Assembly: GCF_009834565.1 (NCBI RefSeq)
Contig: NZ_CP019428.1
Coordinates: forward strand, 3,534,001-3,598,000
Reading direction: 5' to 3'
Origin: Pseudomonas sp. R76
GTDB taxonomy: Bacteria > Pseudomonadota > Gammaproteobacteria > Pseudomonadales > Pseudomonadaceae
DNA: 64,000 nucleotides
Made by a program: the position numbers and the translations under genes. Position 1 is the first letter of the stretch; the number at the start of each line of letters is the position of its first letter. Positions 32,563 through 42,200 of the stretch are shown in pieces. A model generated the notes under the pieces. It was given only the letters and a program-made list of their open reading frames with translations, ran no database searches and was not told where the DNA came from.

Positions 32563-34700
32563 CAGAACGTGCCTCGCAAGGTCATGTTGAGGCTGCGCGG
32601 CTCGCCGTAGCGGTTGTTCCAATTGACGTTGGACAGGCTCTGGTAGTACTTGCGGTCCGCCAGGTTGTTGCCGTTGACCGAGGCCGTCCAATGGTCGTCG
32701 ATGCGGTAGGCGACACGCGCATTGAGCAAGGCATAGCCGCCCTGCTCCAGGGTCACCGCGCCGGATTGCGTAGAGTAATCACTTTGCGCCTGAACACCGG
32801 CGCCGACGCTCCAGCGATGCTCCTGCCACGGCAGTTCGTACTGGGTCCAGACCCGCGCCATGTGGCGTGGAGTGAATTCGGCATAACGCTCGCCGGAGGC
32901 GTTGTTGGTGTCCTTGAGGTATTCGGTGGTGGTGTAGGTGTAGCCCGCAGAGACGTTCCACTGCGGCGTGATGTAGCCGGTGCTTTCCAGCTCGAAACCC
33001 TGGCTGCGCACCTTGCCGCCGCTGATGTAATAAGTATTTGGCCCCGCGCTCGGGTGTTCGGGGTCGACCTGCGGGTTGTTTTCCAGGTCAATGCGGAACA
33101 CCGCCAACGACACACTCAAGCGGCCATCAACCAACTCGCCCTTGATCCCGGTTTCGTAGGTTTTGCCCTCAACCGGCTTGAGCGGGTCACCACTCCAGGT
33201 TTGCCCGGTTTGCGGCTGATACACCTCGGCGTAGCTGGCGTACCACGACCAGTTCTGCGCGAAGTCCCAGATCAGGCCGCCATACGGCGTAATTTCCCGG
33301 CCGGGCGTGAAGTGGCTAGTCGGTGCGTCCTGGTCCCACCAACTGGCGCGGCCGCCGATCACCAGGGTCAACGGGTCGAGCAGTTTGTAGCGGGTCAGCG
33401 CGTAGACGCCCTTGGACGTGGTGGTGGTCGAGCCCGGCGAGGTGTAGGCGCCGATGCCGGGCTTGGGCACGCTGCTCGGGTCCCAGCGGTACACATTCAC
33501 CGGCACATTCAGCGGCGTTGTGAATTGCGCCGTGCGTTGCTCGGTTTCGCCCTGGCTGTAGTTGGTGCCCAGGAGTAATTCATGGCTGCGCCCGAACAGC
33601 GAATACGGCCCATGGACCGACGCATCCACGCTCTTCTGGGTGCTGTTGAATTTATACGCTGCGCCCATCAAATGCCCACCGTCACCGGTCAGCGGGTCGA
33701 TGGCGCCGTAGGCCCCGGCATAGCGCAGGCTGGAGTCGGCGTCTTGATACTCGGCGGCAACCTTGGCTTTCCAGTCGTGATCGAGTTGCTGCTCCAGGGA
33801 GCCGAACACCCGGCGTGTGGTCCACTTGAAGCGGTCCCAATCCACATCCAGGTAGGTGGAGCGCGGCAGGTTCAGGCTCGAACCGTCCTTGGCCATCGGC
33901 ACGCCGGCCATGTTGGTGATTTGGTCGATGGTCTGGTACTGCGCGCCCAAGGTCAGCAGCGTGTCGGGGCTGAGGTCGAACTCGGTGACGCCATAAAGCA
34001 ACTGCGTGTCTTGCTTGCCGACGTCAAAGAAATAGTCGCGGTCTTCATACGCCGCCACCATTCGCCCGCGCACATTGCCGGTGGGCGTCAGCGGCCCGCC
34101 CACATCGACTTCGCCCCGGTAGCGGTCCCAGCTGCCGCCGCTGAGGGTGGTGCTGGCGGTAAATTCCTTTTGCGGGCGCTTGCGCACCAGGTTGACCGTG
34201 GCCGCCGGGTTGCCACTGCCGTGCAACAAACCGTTGGAACCGCGCAGGATCTCGACGCGCTCGTACACCGCCATGTCCTGCGGCGAGCCGGCCGTCTCAC
34301 CGAGCATCGCCGGCACGCCGTCGAGTTCAAAAGAGTTGATCTTGAAGCCGCGCACGTAATACGCGGTGGTCAGCAGTTGGAAAGGTTGCACCGTCACGCC
34401 GGTGGCCTGCTGCATGACTTCATCGAGGCTGAACAGGTTTTGCTGCTCGATACGCTCGTGATCGATCACGCTCACCGACTGCGGGGTTTCCCGCAGCTTG
34501 AGCGGCAGCTTGCCGAGGGTGGTCACGCCCGGCGACGTCACATCGCCGGAAGTGTCCTCGCCGGCAATCTCGACATTGCCCAACTGCACGGCGGCCAGCG
34601 CCTGTGCCAATGGGCTCAAGCCCAATACCAGCACAATCCCCCACTGTGCGCCGTTACGTTTGAACCCCCGCCCCGCCTGTGTTGCTCCCCGGTGTGACAT
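32562..34700 (-). CDS. fptA: Ferripyochelin TonB-dependent outer-membrane receptor
   Basis: A 712-residue receptor: signal peptide ending near LAQALAA (residue 36), plug domain ([57 protein letters not shown]) and a 22-strand barrel ending in RGTF. It has no N-terminal signalling extension, in line with AraC-type control by PchR instead of a sigma factor. I use ATG 34700, since the in-frame ATG at 34733 lies inside the Fur site and would put the operator in the coding region. It has its own promoter region (34701-34802) separating it from pchI. Confidence 0.93.
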   Translation of the reverse strand: MSHRGATQAGRGFKRNGAQWGIVLVLGLSPLAQALAAVQLGNVEIAGEDTSGDVTSPGVTTLGKLPLKLRETPQSVSVIDHERIEQQNLFSLDEVMQQATGVTVQPFQLLTTAYYVRGFKINSFELDGVPAMLGETAGSPQDMAVYERVEILRGSNGLLHGSGNPAATVNLVRKRPQKEFTASTTLSGGSWDRYRGEVDVGGPLTPTGNVRGRMVAAYEDRDYFFDVGKQDTQLLYGVTEFDLSPDTLLTLGAQYQTIDQITNMAGVPMAKDGSSLNLPRSTYLDVDWDRFKWTTRRVFGSLEQQLDHDWKAKVAAEYQDADSSLRYAGAYGAIDPLTGDGGHLMGAAYKFNSTQKSVDASVHGPYSLFGRSHELLLGTNYSQGETEQRTAQFTTPLNVPVNVYRWDPSSVPKPGIGAYTSPGSTTTTSKGVYALTRYKLLDPLTLVIGGRASWWDQDAPTSHFTPGREITPYGGLIWDFAQNWSWYASYAEVYQPQTGQTWSGDPLKPVEGKTYETGIKGELVDGRLSVSLAVFRIDLENNPQVDPEHPSAGPNTYYISGGKVRSQGFELESTGYITPQWNVSAGYTYTTTEYLKDTNNASGERYAEFTPRHMARVWTQYELPWQEHRWSVGAGVQAQSDYSTQSGAVTLEQGGYALLNARVAYRIDDHWTASVNGNNLADRKYYQSLSNVNWNNRYGEPRSLNMTLRGTF

Positions 34701-34717
34701 TGCCCCGCCCCATTTAT

Positions 34718-34741
34718 CGATAATAATTCGCATTAGTATCG
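34718..34741 (-). promoter_or_regulatory. Fur box of fptA
   Basis: The sequence GATAATAATTCGCATTAGTA (34719-34738), read on the plus strand, is a good match to the Fur palindrome GATAATGATAATCATTATC. It lies 18 bases before the chosen fptA start and should repress receptor expression when iron is sufficient. The adjoining TCGTTTAAACGA (34739-34750) is a perfect palindrome of unknown meaning. Confidence 0.7.
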
Positions 34742-34757
34742 TTTAAACGAAGCAGCC

Positions 34758-34785
34758 GACTTTTCGATTTAGGGACTTTTTCAAT
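34758..34785 (-). promoter_or_regulatory. Candidate PchR site of fptA
   Basis: On the minus strand this reads TGAAAAAGTC, seven bases, then CGAAAAGTC. The same two-part element occurs before pchD and pchE. It lies about 17 bases upstream of the Fur box and 58 bases before the start codon. The assignment to PchR comes from this shared occurrence, not from a known consensus match. Confidence 0.55.
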
Positions 34786-34802
34786 TGATGCCCGGCACTC
34801 CA

Positions 34803-36488
34803 TCACCCGTGTTGTTGCTCAGCAAACCGCGCATACCACGGATGTGTCGCCAGCAAATGCTCATGACTGCCGCAGCCGCTCACGCTGCCGTCTTCCAGCA
34901 CCAGAATCTGGTCGGCGTCGCGCACCAGCGTCGGGTTGTGCGACACCAATACCAACGTGCGCTTGCCGTGCAGTGCCTGCAGGCTGCGATTGACCCGTGC
35001 TTCACTGTGCGCATCAAGGCTGGCGGTGGGTTCGTCGAGCAGCAGGATCGGTGCCGGCGACAACAGCGCACGCGCCAGGCCGACGCGCTGGCGCTGGCCG
35101 CCGGAGAGCAAGGTGCCGCCCGGCCCCACTTCACTGTGCCAGCCGTCCGGCAGGCTGGTGAGCACATCATCCAGTGCCGCTTCCCGCGCCGCGTGCTGCA
35201 ATTGCGCGGGCGTGGCGTGTGGCCGCGCCATGCTCACGTTCCACAACAGGCTGCCGGCAAACAAGCCGCTGTCCTGGAACACCTGGGTAATGTGCTGGGC
35301 CAGGGTGTGTTCGCTTAACTGGCGAATGTCGACATGGCCGAGGCGTACTTCGCCGGTCTGCGGGTCCATGCCCCGGCCGAGCAGCGCCAGCAAGGTGCTT
35401 TTGCCCGCGCCCGAGGGGCCGACGATCGCGGTAAACGTGCCGGGCGCGCATTGCACGTCCAGGTCCTTGAGCAGGTGTTCGCCACCCTCGCCGAAGCTGT
35501 TCAAGCCGTGCCCATGCAGGCTCGCATCCTGCGGCTGTTCTCCGGGCTGCGGGCTGTGCAAGGTCGGCGCCGCCAACACCGCCAGCACTTGCGACAGCGC
35601 CTGCCACGCCATGCGCAAGGCCTGATCCAGGTAAGCCAGTTGCGACAGCGGCTCGATAAAGCGCACCAGCAACACCAGCACCGCCACCAGCAGCGCACCG
35701 GGCAAATGCCCCGCCGCCACTGCGAACACGCCACCGGCCAGCACCAGCGAAAACACCATCTGCACCGCCGTGGCAAACCCCAGGCCTGCGGGCAAGGCAC
35801 GGCGATTGAGGCGGCGCGTGGCCTGGTGTTGCTCATGCAAGGCATCCCGCAGTGCCAACTGGCCCTGGCTGGCGTCGCCGGCGCTGCGAATCAAGGCCTG
35901 CTGTTGCGCGAAGGTTTGCAACAACTGCGCGGCGTGGCGATCCACGGCCTGGCGCTGTTGCTCCAGGCCCAGGCTGCGCCGCCCGGCCCAACGCAACAGG
36001 CCGAACAGCGGCAGATACGCCAACGCCAACACCAGCGCCAGGCGCGGTTCAATGAAGATCAGCCCGAGCACCACCACCGTCGGCGTCACCAACGCCGTCA
36101 TCAGCGGCGCCAGCAAATGCGCGGGAATGCCCATGCTGTTAAACACCGGCCCGCGCACCAGCCCTTCAAGCTGGCCACGGCGGGTCAACGGCAAGCGCGG
36201 CAGGTGCTGCACCAACTGCGCGACCAGGCCCGCCGCCAACCCCGCACCGGCCAGGTAACCGCGCCGCTGCGCAACGTAACTGACCACCACTTGCAACAGC
36301 GTCAGCCCCAGCAACAGCAGCACGCTCGGCTGCAATGGCGAGCCTTCGAACCAGGCCAGAATCAACGGCACCAGGGCCAGGCCCGCCAAACCATCGAGTA
36401 CGGCGGCCAGCAGCATCCACACCAACGCCCCGCGCAGTGCGCGCCGGGCCAACTCGGGCAAATGCCGTAACGGCGAAAAAAAACTCAT
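34803..36488 (-). CDS. pchI: ABC half-transporter PchI
   Basis: A 561-residue fused permease-ATPase of the inner membrane: six helices in residues about 15-310, then an ATPase with Walker A GPSGAGKSTLLALLG, signature LSGGQRQRVGLARALL, Walker B ILLLDEPTASLD and the H-loop histidine in VLVSHN. It is expected to pair with PchH as a heterodimer. Related siderophore ABC exporter-fold pairs import or process ferri-siderophores at the inner membrane; the exact role in pyochelin traffic is less certain. It overlaps pchH by four bases (ATGA). Confidence 0.9.
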   Translation of the reverse strand: MSFFSPLRHLPELARRALRGALVWMLLAAVLDGLAGLALVPLILAWFEGSPLQPSVLLLLGLTLLQVVVSYVAQRRGYLAGAGLAAGLVAQLVQHLPRLPLTRRGQLEGLVRGPVFNSMGIPAHLLAPLMTALVTPTVVVLGLIFIEPRLALVLALAYLPLFGLLRWAGRRSLGLEQQRQAVDRHAAQLLQTFAQQQALIRSAGDASQGQLALRDALHEQHQATRRLNRRALPAGLGFATAVQMVFSLVLAGGVFAVAAGHLPGALLVAVLVLLVRFIEPLSQLAYLDQALRMAWQALSQVLAVLAAPTLHSPQPGEQPQDASLHGHGLNSFGEGGEHLLKDLDVQCAPGTFTAIVGPSGAGKSTLLALLGRGMDPQTGEVRLGHVDIRQLSEHTLAQHITQVFQDSGLFAGSLLWNVSMARPHATPAQLQHAAREAALDDVLTSLPDGWHSEVGPGGTLLSGGQRQRVGLARALLSPAPILLLDEPTASLDAHSEARVNRSLQALHGKRTLVLVSHNPTLVRDADQILVLEDGSVSGCGSHEHLLATHPWYARFAEQQHG

Positions 36489-38206
36489 GACACAGGCTCC
36501 AGTTGTTCAGCGTTCGAGGTTTGCTCGTTCCACAGTTGCCGGTACACGCCGTCCACGGCCAACAACTCGGCATGCCGCCCGCGCTGCACGATGCGCCCTT
36601 CGCAGAGCACCAGGATTTGCTCGGCATGGCGGATGCTGTGCAGACGATGGGCGACGATTAGCCGCGTGCGTCCGGCCGCGTCGTCCTGCAAGGCGGCACG
36701 CAGTGCGCGTTCGGTTTGCGGGTCGGTGGCGGACGTCGGTTCGTCGAGCAGCATGATCGGCGCACGCGACAGCAGCGCGCGGGCAATCGCCAGGCGCTGC
36801 ACTTCACCGCCGGACAGCCGCACATCCTCGTCGACCACGCTGGCGTAGCCCTTGGGCAAGCCCATGATCCAGCTGTCCAGGCAGGCCGCTTTGGCAGCGG
36901 CGCGGATCTGCGCTTCACTGGCCTCGGGTTGATACAGCGCGATGTTCTGCGCCAACGACAGACGCAACGCACCGGCCTGCTGGAACACCAGTGCCAACTG
37001 CTGCTGCAACTCACGGCTGGCGATCTGGCGCACATCCACCCCGCCCACGCGGACTTGCCCGCTGTCCACGTCCATAAAGCGCGCAATCAACCCGGCCAGG
37101 GTGCTTTTGCCCGCACCCGACGGCCCTACCAGCGCAGTCGTGGTGCCGGGCTCCAGGCGCAGGTTGATTGACCTGAGTATCGGCACGTCAGCGTGGGAGA
37201 AATTCACCTTGAGCATTTCCACGCTGGCGTCTCGAGGTACGTGCGGCGCGTCGGGTTCGGCCAGCGGCGGCGTGTTCAGTACCGCCTGCAAACGCCGGGC
37301 ACTTTCACGCGCGTTGTTCAACGCATCGAAGCCGTGCCCCATGGCCAGAACAGGCGCCGCCATGGCGCGCACCAGCAGCAAAAACGCGCAGATCTGCGCA
37401 GCACCGACGTCACCGACCCACAACGCGCCGACAACCACCCAGGCCAACAGCCACGGGGCACTCAGCAGCACCTGGATCAAAGCCGCGAGGTGCCCGGCGC
37501 GGCTCACCCAATGGCTGAAGCGCTGATCAAACTGCTGCACCGCCTCCTGCACGTTGCGATGAATACCCGCGTCCGGGAATTGCCGCACCAGGCCAAGGTT
37601 GCCGGCGAATTCGCTGTAGTCGCTGAACAGGCGCTGGATCGCACCGTTGCGCTGCTCGACAGCGTCGCGATAATGCGCCGAGCCCAAACGCCAATAGCCG
37701 AGCACTCCCAAGGCCAATGGCAACAGGCACCACAGCGCCAGGCCGCTGTGGCTCCACAGCAGGTACGCGAAGGTGGCCAGGGGAATCAGCAGCAGGTTGA
37801 CCAGATCCGTCGGCGCATGCCCGACCAACTGGTGCAGCGCCCGTACATCCTGCTCGGCATAACGGGTCACGCCGTCGGGCCCCAACCGTGTAAACCAACC
37901 CAACGGCAGGCGTTGCAGATGCTCGGCCAGGCGCACGCGCAAGCGGTCGCACAGGTCGGCATCCACCTGATGGGTGAGGTGCAGCGCCAAGGTTTGGCCA
38001 CACAACCACAGCGCCGACGCGCCCACCGCCAGCGCCACCCAGGCCATGGCCGAAGGCGCCAGCGGCGGTGCCTGGCGCAGGCTGTCGGCCAATTGCGCGA
38101 GGGCAATCAGCGGCAGCAACGAACAGATCCCGGCAACCGCCTGCAACCCAATCGCCAACCCCAGGCGCCGACGAAACGGGCGCAGCATTTCACTCAGCTG
38201 GCTCAT
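36485..38206 (-). CDS. pchH: ABC half-transporter PchH
   Basis: A 573-residue permease-ATPase, partner of PchI. The membrane domain covers about residues 15-310 and the ATPase carries GPSGAGKSTLAGLIA, LSGGEVQRLAIARALL and IMLLDEPTSATD, all intact. ATG 38206 overlaps the pchG stop in an ATGA; the longer open frame upstream is pchG in another frame. The size agrees with P. aeruginosa PchH (about 570 residues). Confidence 0.9.
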   Translation of the reverse strand: MSQLSEMLRPFRRRLGLAIGLQAVAGICSLLPLIALAQLADSLRQAPPLAPSAMAWVALAVGASALWLCGQTLALHLTHQVDADLCDRLRVRLAEHLQRLPLGWFTRLGPDGVTRYAEQDVRALHQLVGHAPTDLVNLLLIPLATFAYLLWSHSGLALWCLLPLALGVLGYWRLGSAHYRDAVEQRNGAIQRLFSDYSEFAGNLGLVRQFPDAGIHRNVQEAVQQFDQRFSHWVSRAGHLAALIQVLLSAPWLLAWVVVGALWVGDVGAAQICAFLLLVRAMAAPVLAMGHGFDALNNARESARRLQAVLNTPPLAEPDAPHVPRDASVEMLKVNFSHADVPILRSINLRLEPGTTTALVGPSGAGKSTLAGLIARFMDVDSGQVRVGGVDVRQIASRELQQQLALVFQQAGALRLSLAQNIALYQPEASEAQIRAAAKAACLDSWIMGLPKGYASVVDEDVRLSGGEVQRLAIARALLSRAPIMLLDEPTSATDPQTERALRAALQDDAAGRTRLIVAHRLHSIRHAEQILVLCEGRIVQRGRHAELLAVDGVYRQLWNEQTSNAEQLEPVS

Positions 38207-39252
38207 CGAGCGGCCTCCAAAGCCTGGGCCAGGCTGGCCGCAGGCAACGTCACGGGTGGCTGCTGCGGAAACCCGAGCGCGGCCGTGACCTGTTGCCACA
38301 GCCCGACGACCTCCACGCTGCGCTGCTTCAAGCGCGCCAGCCCCACACCGGTAATCAACGGTTGCAAGGCATTCGCCGCTGCAGTCGGCCAGACCTTGCG
38401 GTACACCTGGGCCCAATCCGACGCGGCAGCTTCCAGCACTTCGGCGCACGGCAAGGGCTCACTCGCCAGCGGCCCGAACAGGTCAAACACGCCGTCGGCA
38501 TCCTCCACCGGCGCGCGCACAGCGGGCAGCCACAACAGCGGGCCGTGGGGCGATGCCAACAGCAGTGTGCCGCTGTCGGTGGCGATGCTGATGCGCAGCA
38601 GCATCTGCATGCGCCCGTCATCATTGGCCGCCAGCTCGTTGAGCACACGCAGCGACACCGGCACCTGCGCCATCACCAGGCTGATATCGCGCCAGGCCGA
38701 CAGCGCCGGCGCCACACAGTCCAGCGACCACGGCCCCACCGCTTCCAACAGCGCCGCCAGCACGTCCAGCGTTGCGTAGCTGACTTGCACCGCGCACTGG
38801 GCGTCGATATGGCGAATGCCCTGTTGGCGATGCAGTTGCCGCGCCAGCGCGATAAACCGCGCCACGCAGGGCAGTTGCGGGTAGAAGCTGTTGAGCAGGC
38901 AACGCCGTTGCAGGCGGTTCGCGGTGCGCAGCAGTTCATGCAGCTCCTGGGGCAGCAGCGGGTGTTCGATCAGCACGTCCATGCCGCGTTCCATCAACGC
39001 CTGCGCCAAGGCCGGGCCTTGCTCGCCGCGTGCCGCACCGCCCACCGCGACGCACGCCAGGCGCGTATCGGCAGGCACCTGTTCCAGCGCTTGCAAACTC
39101 GGCACTTCCAGGTAGCGCGCCAAGGCCTGGGAACGACGACTGCCCTGCCCCAGCACGCCGACCAATTCCAGCTGCTCGGCGGCGGCAACACCGGCCGCAT
39201 AGAACTGGCCAAAGCGCGAGCCGACCACCAAGGTTTTCAATGGCAATGTCAT
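38203..39252 (-). CDS. pchG: Thiazolinyl imide reductase PchG
   Basis: Reduces the second thiazoline ring to a thiazolidine with NADPH while the intermediate is bound to PchF. The 349-residue protein opens with a Rossmann motif (TLVVGSRFGQFYAAG) and has the Gfo/Idh-like VLIEHPLLPQELHEL segment where the catalytic region lies. Its length equals the known PchG. It overlaps both neighbours by four bases. It supports pyochelin rather than a salicylate-only product. Confidence 0.92.
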   Translation of the reverse strand: MTLPLKTLVVGSRFGQFYAAGVAAAEQLELVGVLGQGSRRSQALARYLEVPSLQALEQVPADTRLACVAVGGAARGEQGPALAQALMERGMDVLIEHPLLPQELHELLRTANRLQRRCLLNSFYPQLPCVARFIALARQLHRQQGIRHIDAQCAVQVSYATLDVLAALLEAVGPWSLDCVAPALSAWRDISLVMAQVPVSLRVLNELAANDDGRMQMLLRISIATDSGTLLLASPHGPLLWLPAVRAPVEDADGVFDLFGPLASEPLPCAEVLEAAASDWAQVYRKVWPTAAANALQPLITGVGLARLKQRSVEVVGLWQQVTAALGFPQQPPVTLPAASLAQALEAAR

Positions 39253-42200
39253 GGGCGTTTCTCCAGCAAATAATCACTCAGCCCGGCGTTCAAGCAGTCG
39301 AAGTGATTGCCACGCAGGGTGTGCACAGTCAGTGGCGCCAGCGAAGCGGCCTGCCACCACGCCTGCAAACTGGCCTGGTGGTCGGGGATCAGCGGGTTGG
39401 CGACACTCGGTACAAACAGGCGGATAGCCCCCACATACGGCGCGCCATCGCTGTAGTGACTGGCGTGCACGGAATGGGCGAACACCCGATACAGCTGTTC
39501 ATCGGCAATGCCCTGGGCCGCCGCCAGTACACGGGATTTGAGTAACGCCACATCCAGGTTGAGGGCCGCTGACGCTTGCAGCTGCTCAGCCGTCGGCAGA
39601 CCGAGCGCTTCACCGTCGAGCCCCAAGGTGGCGGCAAAGCTGTAGAGCATCAGCACTTCATCGTCGACGACATACGGAATGCGGTAGCTGGAGACGATGT
39701 CCAGCTGACGCACCTCGGCGCCCAATTGCAGCAGGGCCTTGGCCAATTCCAGGGCCACCAGCCCGCCGGAGCAGTAACCCAGCAAGTCGAAGCTGCGTCG
39801 GCCGCTGTCCCACAGGGCTTGCGCGTAGCGTTTGCCGAGGGTTGCGTTGACATGCTCCGCGGGCACGCTCAGGTAGTCGTCGCTGTTGTGCACCGCCAGC
39901 CCCAGCAACGGAGCCCGCTCCAGCAACGGACCATTGCCGGCCAATTCAGCGATCAGCCCGCGATACGGCAACAGCGTGCCGAGCCCTTCGTGCACCAGCA
40001 CGCGCGCGGTGCCCTCGCCGCCGATCAGTTGCGTCAACGCATCCACGCGCCCGCGCCCGCCCAGTGGCGCGCGGCGCGTATCCAGCGCGGGCGCCGCCAC
40101 CGGTGTTGCATGGCTGGGCTCGCTGCTCGACTCGCTGCGCAAGCGCTGGGCCAGGCCATGGGGCGTCGGTTGGCTGAGGGCCCAGCGCAGCAAGCGGTCG
40201 AAAGGTTGCGCCTGGGCCAAGGGTTCGTGCTCGCGCAGGCCGGCGATTAACTGCGCGATCAACAGCGAGTCGCCACCGGCGGCAAAGAAGTCCTGATCCG
40301 CCGACAACCCGCTGCAGTCCAGTACGCGCTCCCACTGCGCGATCAAGCGCTGCACCAGTTCATCCGCCACCTCGGTGTTTGTGCGGTTTACCGGTTGCAG
40401 TGGGCGTTGCTCCGCCTGCGTGGTGAGCGTGCGACGGTCGATCTTGCCATTCGCCGTGACCGGCAAACGGTCAAGTACCCGCACCTGCGCCGGCACCATA
40501 TAACGCGGCACCCGCTCGGCAATAAAGCCCAGCAAGGCCTCTGCACTCAGCAATGGCCGATCGGTTTTCAGGCGTGCGACCAACACGTCATAACCCAGCA
40601 AGTTCAACACGCTGTCGGCACCCGCCAACGATTCAGCCTGATCGCCCGCCTCACTGTTGAGCCACGCCAGCCATTGATCGGTGTGCACAAACAGCTGGTG
40701 GTTGCTGGCGCGCACATCCTCGGGCGTTTCCATCATCAGGCTTTGGCTGATACTGATTTCGCGGTGTTCACGCGTCAGTTCCTGCACCACCAGCCAGGCA
40801 TCCGCCTGCAGCAATTGGCGCAGACCGGCGAGCAGGCGCGGCGTATCCAACGCATTGTTCAAGGCACCGGAGCTCAGCAGCAGGTCCAGTGAAGCGGCCG
40901 GCAAGCCTTGTTCGCAGGCCGGTTTGTTCATGTCGAACGGCATGAAGCGTACCCACGGGTACGCCGCAAAACGCTCGCGCGCCGCGTTGAGGAAGTAACT
41001 CGACACGTCGGAAAACACATAGTCGATCTGCACCCCGGCGGCCACCAATGGCGCCAGCGCCGGGATGATCAACGCACTCGCCGCGCCAGTGCCGGCGCCC
41101 ACTTCGAGGATGCGCCAGCGGCGTTGGCCCTGGCGCGACACAATCGCGCTCACAGCCTCAGCCATCGCCCGGTGCAGCACCTGGGCGTGCAGGCCACGGC
41201 TGTACATGGCTTCGGCGATATGCGCCGAACCTTGCGGGAACATCAGGCTCGCCGGGCTCAGGCGCCCGTCGAGTTGCTCGGGCAAGCGGGTCGCACTGTC
41301 GCGCAGGTAATCCACCAGTTCCACCGGCCACAGGCCTGGCGGCGCCAGCCGGGCAAACTGTGACCATGCATGATCTTGATCGAAGTCTGTTGCCAGGCAG
41401 CGCCAGCCGTCACCGTCGACTTGCAGGTGGCCACTGTCGACCAGCAACGCCAGCCAGTGTCGCAGCAGGCGATGCTGGCCGGGTGCGAGGTTCAACGCGG
41501 CGCACAGCGGCGCGAATGCGATGGCTTGCCCTGGGTTCAGCAAACCGCTACCCGCCAGCCAGTGCAGCAGCGACGCATCTGCCGCATGGTCCAATGCGGC
41601 CAGTGCCGCTTCGATGTCGGCACGCGCGCCAAAATCCGCCTGCTCAAGGCTGTGGCGCGCCTGGGCCGTCACCTCACGTAGTTCGTCGCGCACACGCTGC
41701 GGGTCCGGCGCGTGGGTTTGCAACGTCACGAAGCTGCACAGCGAGCGCTCGTGACGCTCGCCGAGCAATACCGTGGTGCTCGCGGCCAGCTGCGGATGGG
41801 CCAGCCACGCGGCGTCGATTTCCGCCAGTTCGATACGGTGGCCGCGAATCTTCACCTGATCATCCTGGCGCCCCAGAAACTCGATCAAACCGTCTTCGCT
41901 CAGGTAGCGTCCCTGGTCGCCGGTGCGGTACAGGCGGCGCCCGCTGGCGTGGGTGATAAACCGCTCGGCGCTGCGTTGCGGGTCTTCGGCGTAGCCCAGG
42001 GCCAGGCCGAGGCCGCCGATATGAATCTCGCCGCGCACGCCCACCGGGCATTGGCGGCCTAGGCTGTCGAGCACTTCCAGGGTCTGGTGCTTGAGGGCGC
42101 GGCCATAGGGAATGCTCGGCAACGCGGTATCCGGCGGGCGAATCGGATGCTCCACCGACCAGATCGCCGCTTCAGTGGCGCCGCCCAGGCTGAACAACTG

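Noticed and set aside
34701..34733. Longer fptA start at ATG 34733
   Set aside because: It would place the Fur operator inside the gene, and the extra residues precede an already complete signal peptide.
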